From: VRUE01 sp035266685
GTDB taxonomy: Bacteria; Actinomycetota; Thermoleophilia; Solirubrobacterales; 70-9
Reading direction: 5' to 3'
NCBI GenBank assembly: GCA_035266685.1
Contig: DATFMX010000170.1
Coordinates: 1-5,953, forward strand
DNA: 5,953 nt
This document shows, piece by piece, positions 5,766 through 5,953 of this stretch. The notes beneath the pieces were generated by a model that did no database searches, had not been told where the DNA came from, and saw only the letters and a program-made list of their open reading frames with translations. The translations under genes and the position numbers were made by a program. Within the stretch, counting starts at the first letter, position 1. Each line of letters opens with the position of its first letter.

Positions 5766-5784
5766 TTTTGACCAACCAAGTCGA

Positions 5785-5790
5785 TACTTT
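5785..5790 (+). promoter_or_regulatory. Candidate -10 box for the ABC transporter gene
   Basis: TACTTT (TANNNT) lies exactly 6 nt before the GTG at 5797, with no Shine-Dalgarno between. This is the spacing expected of an actinobacterial leaderless transcript starting at the GTG. TTGACC at 5768-5773 looks like a -35 but is only 11 nt away, too close to pair with this box. Confidence 0.45.
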
Positions 5791-5796
5791 GCGCGC

Positions 5797-5953
5797 GTGA
5801 GCACCAACGGGAATGTCGTGACCGCCACCGACGTCTCGCGCCGCTACGGCGAGGGCGAGGCCGCGGTCGACGCGCTGGTCGGCGTCTCGACCGGCTTCGA
5901 GCGTGGCCGCTTCACGGCGATCATGGGGCCGTCCGGCTCCGGCAAGTCGACCC
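5797..5953 (+). CDS. ABC transporter ATP-binding protein (MacB/LolD-type), 3' end cut by window edge
   Basis: Only the first 52 residues are present. They start MSTNGNVVTATDVSRRYGEG, continue with the segment VDALVGVSTGFERGRFTAIM typical of the first beta strands of an ABC ATPase, and end in the Walker A motif GPSGSGKST (44-52). The A-loop aromatic is probably Tyr17 (RRYG). The pattern of an A-V-D-A-L stretch before the Walker A motif resembles MacB/LolD/DevA-type ATPases, which work with a FtsX-like permease; that permease should lie beyond the window. Such systems export lipoproteins, peptides or antibiotics, or act on cell-wall enzymes. GTG 5797 is chosen because of the -10 box placed 6 nt upstream; GTG 5818 is an in-frame alternative. 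It is transcribed divergently from the HAD-MFS pair across the inverted-repeat element. Confidence 0.87.
   Translation, partial: MSTNGNVVTATDVSRRYGEGEAAVDALVGVSTGFERGRFTAIMGPSGSGKST

Noticed and set aside
5746..5769. Standard intrinsic terminator in the right arm plus TTTTT
   Set aside because: The local hairpin GGG-ATGT-CCC is only 3 bp. A strong stem needs the distant left arm, and no + strand gene ends just upstream.
5331..5771. Open frame on the + strand opposite the HAD gene, running into the repeat
   Set aside because: Most of it is antisense to the HAD gene and compositionally biased. Only its last residues (in the right arm) are of interest, and they are noted as a finding.

Overview
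The window is very GC-rich, with almost every third codon position G or C, GTG starts, stop/start overlaps, and two genes that look leaderless. This suggests a high-GC actinobacterium-like organism, perhaps of the Thermoleophilia/Solirubrobacterales type. That placement is an inference from composition and protein style, not from a marker search. There are eight protein genes, two of them cut by the window edges. No rRNA, tRNA, CRISPR array or complete insertion sequence was seen.

Left part (1-2283, + strand): the tail of a small lipoprotein-type cytochrome c, then seryl-tRNA synthetase (serS), then a NarL/FixJ-type response regulator whose GTG start overlaps the serS stop. The three lie head to tail and are probably co-transcribed. 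The last 64 codons of serS have codon usage unlike the rest of the gene.

Middle (2284-3683): msrB (peptide methionine-R-sulfoxide reductase) on the - strand converges on the response regulator. It diverges, across a 133-bp spacer, from a + strand double-hotdog (TesB-like) thioesterase-family gene. The thioesterase gene switches sharply from GGG to GGC glycine codons midway. The short convergent gap after it carries a textbook G-quadruplex motif (- strand) and a 7-bp inverted repeat.

Right part (3684-5953): on the - strand, a HAD-IIA sugar-phosphatase-like gene and an MFS transporter gene overlap by 4 bp and form a translationally coupled pair. Upstream of them is a 113-bp element bounded by a perfect 20-bp inverted repeat whose similarity continues imperfectly inward. 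It is MITE-like, or else a paired operator or structured RNA. Beyond it a MacB/LolD-type ABC transporter ATPase starts on the + strand and is cut after its Walker A motif. Both divergent genes flanking the repeat have a TANNNT -10 box 6-8 nt before the start codon and no Shine-Dalgarno sequence.

Most genes are ordinary housekeeping or stress genes. The strongest candidates for something undescribed are the 113-bp inverted-repeat element, the two intragenic codon-usage breakpoints, and the G-quadruplex in a 3' untranslated region.
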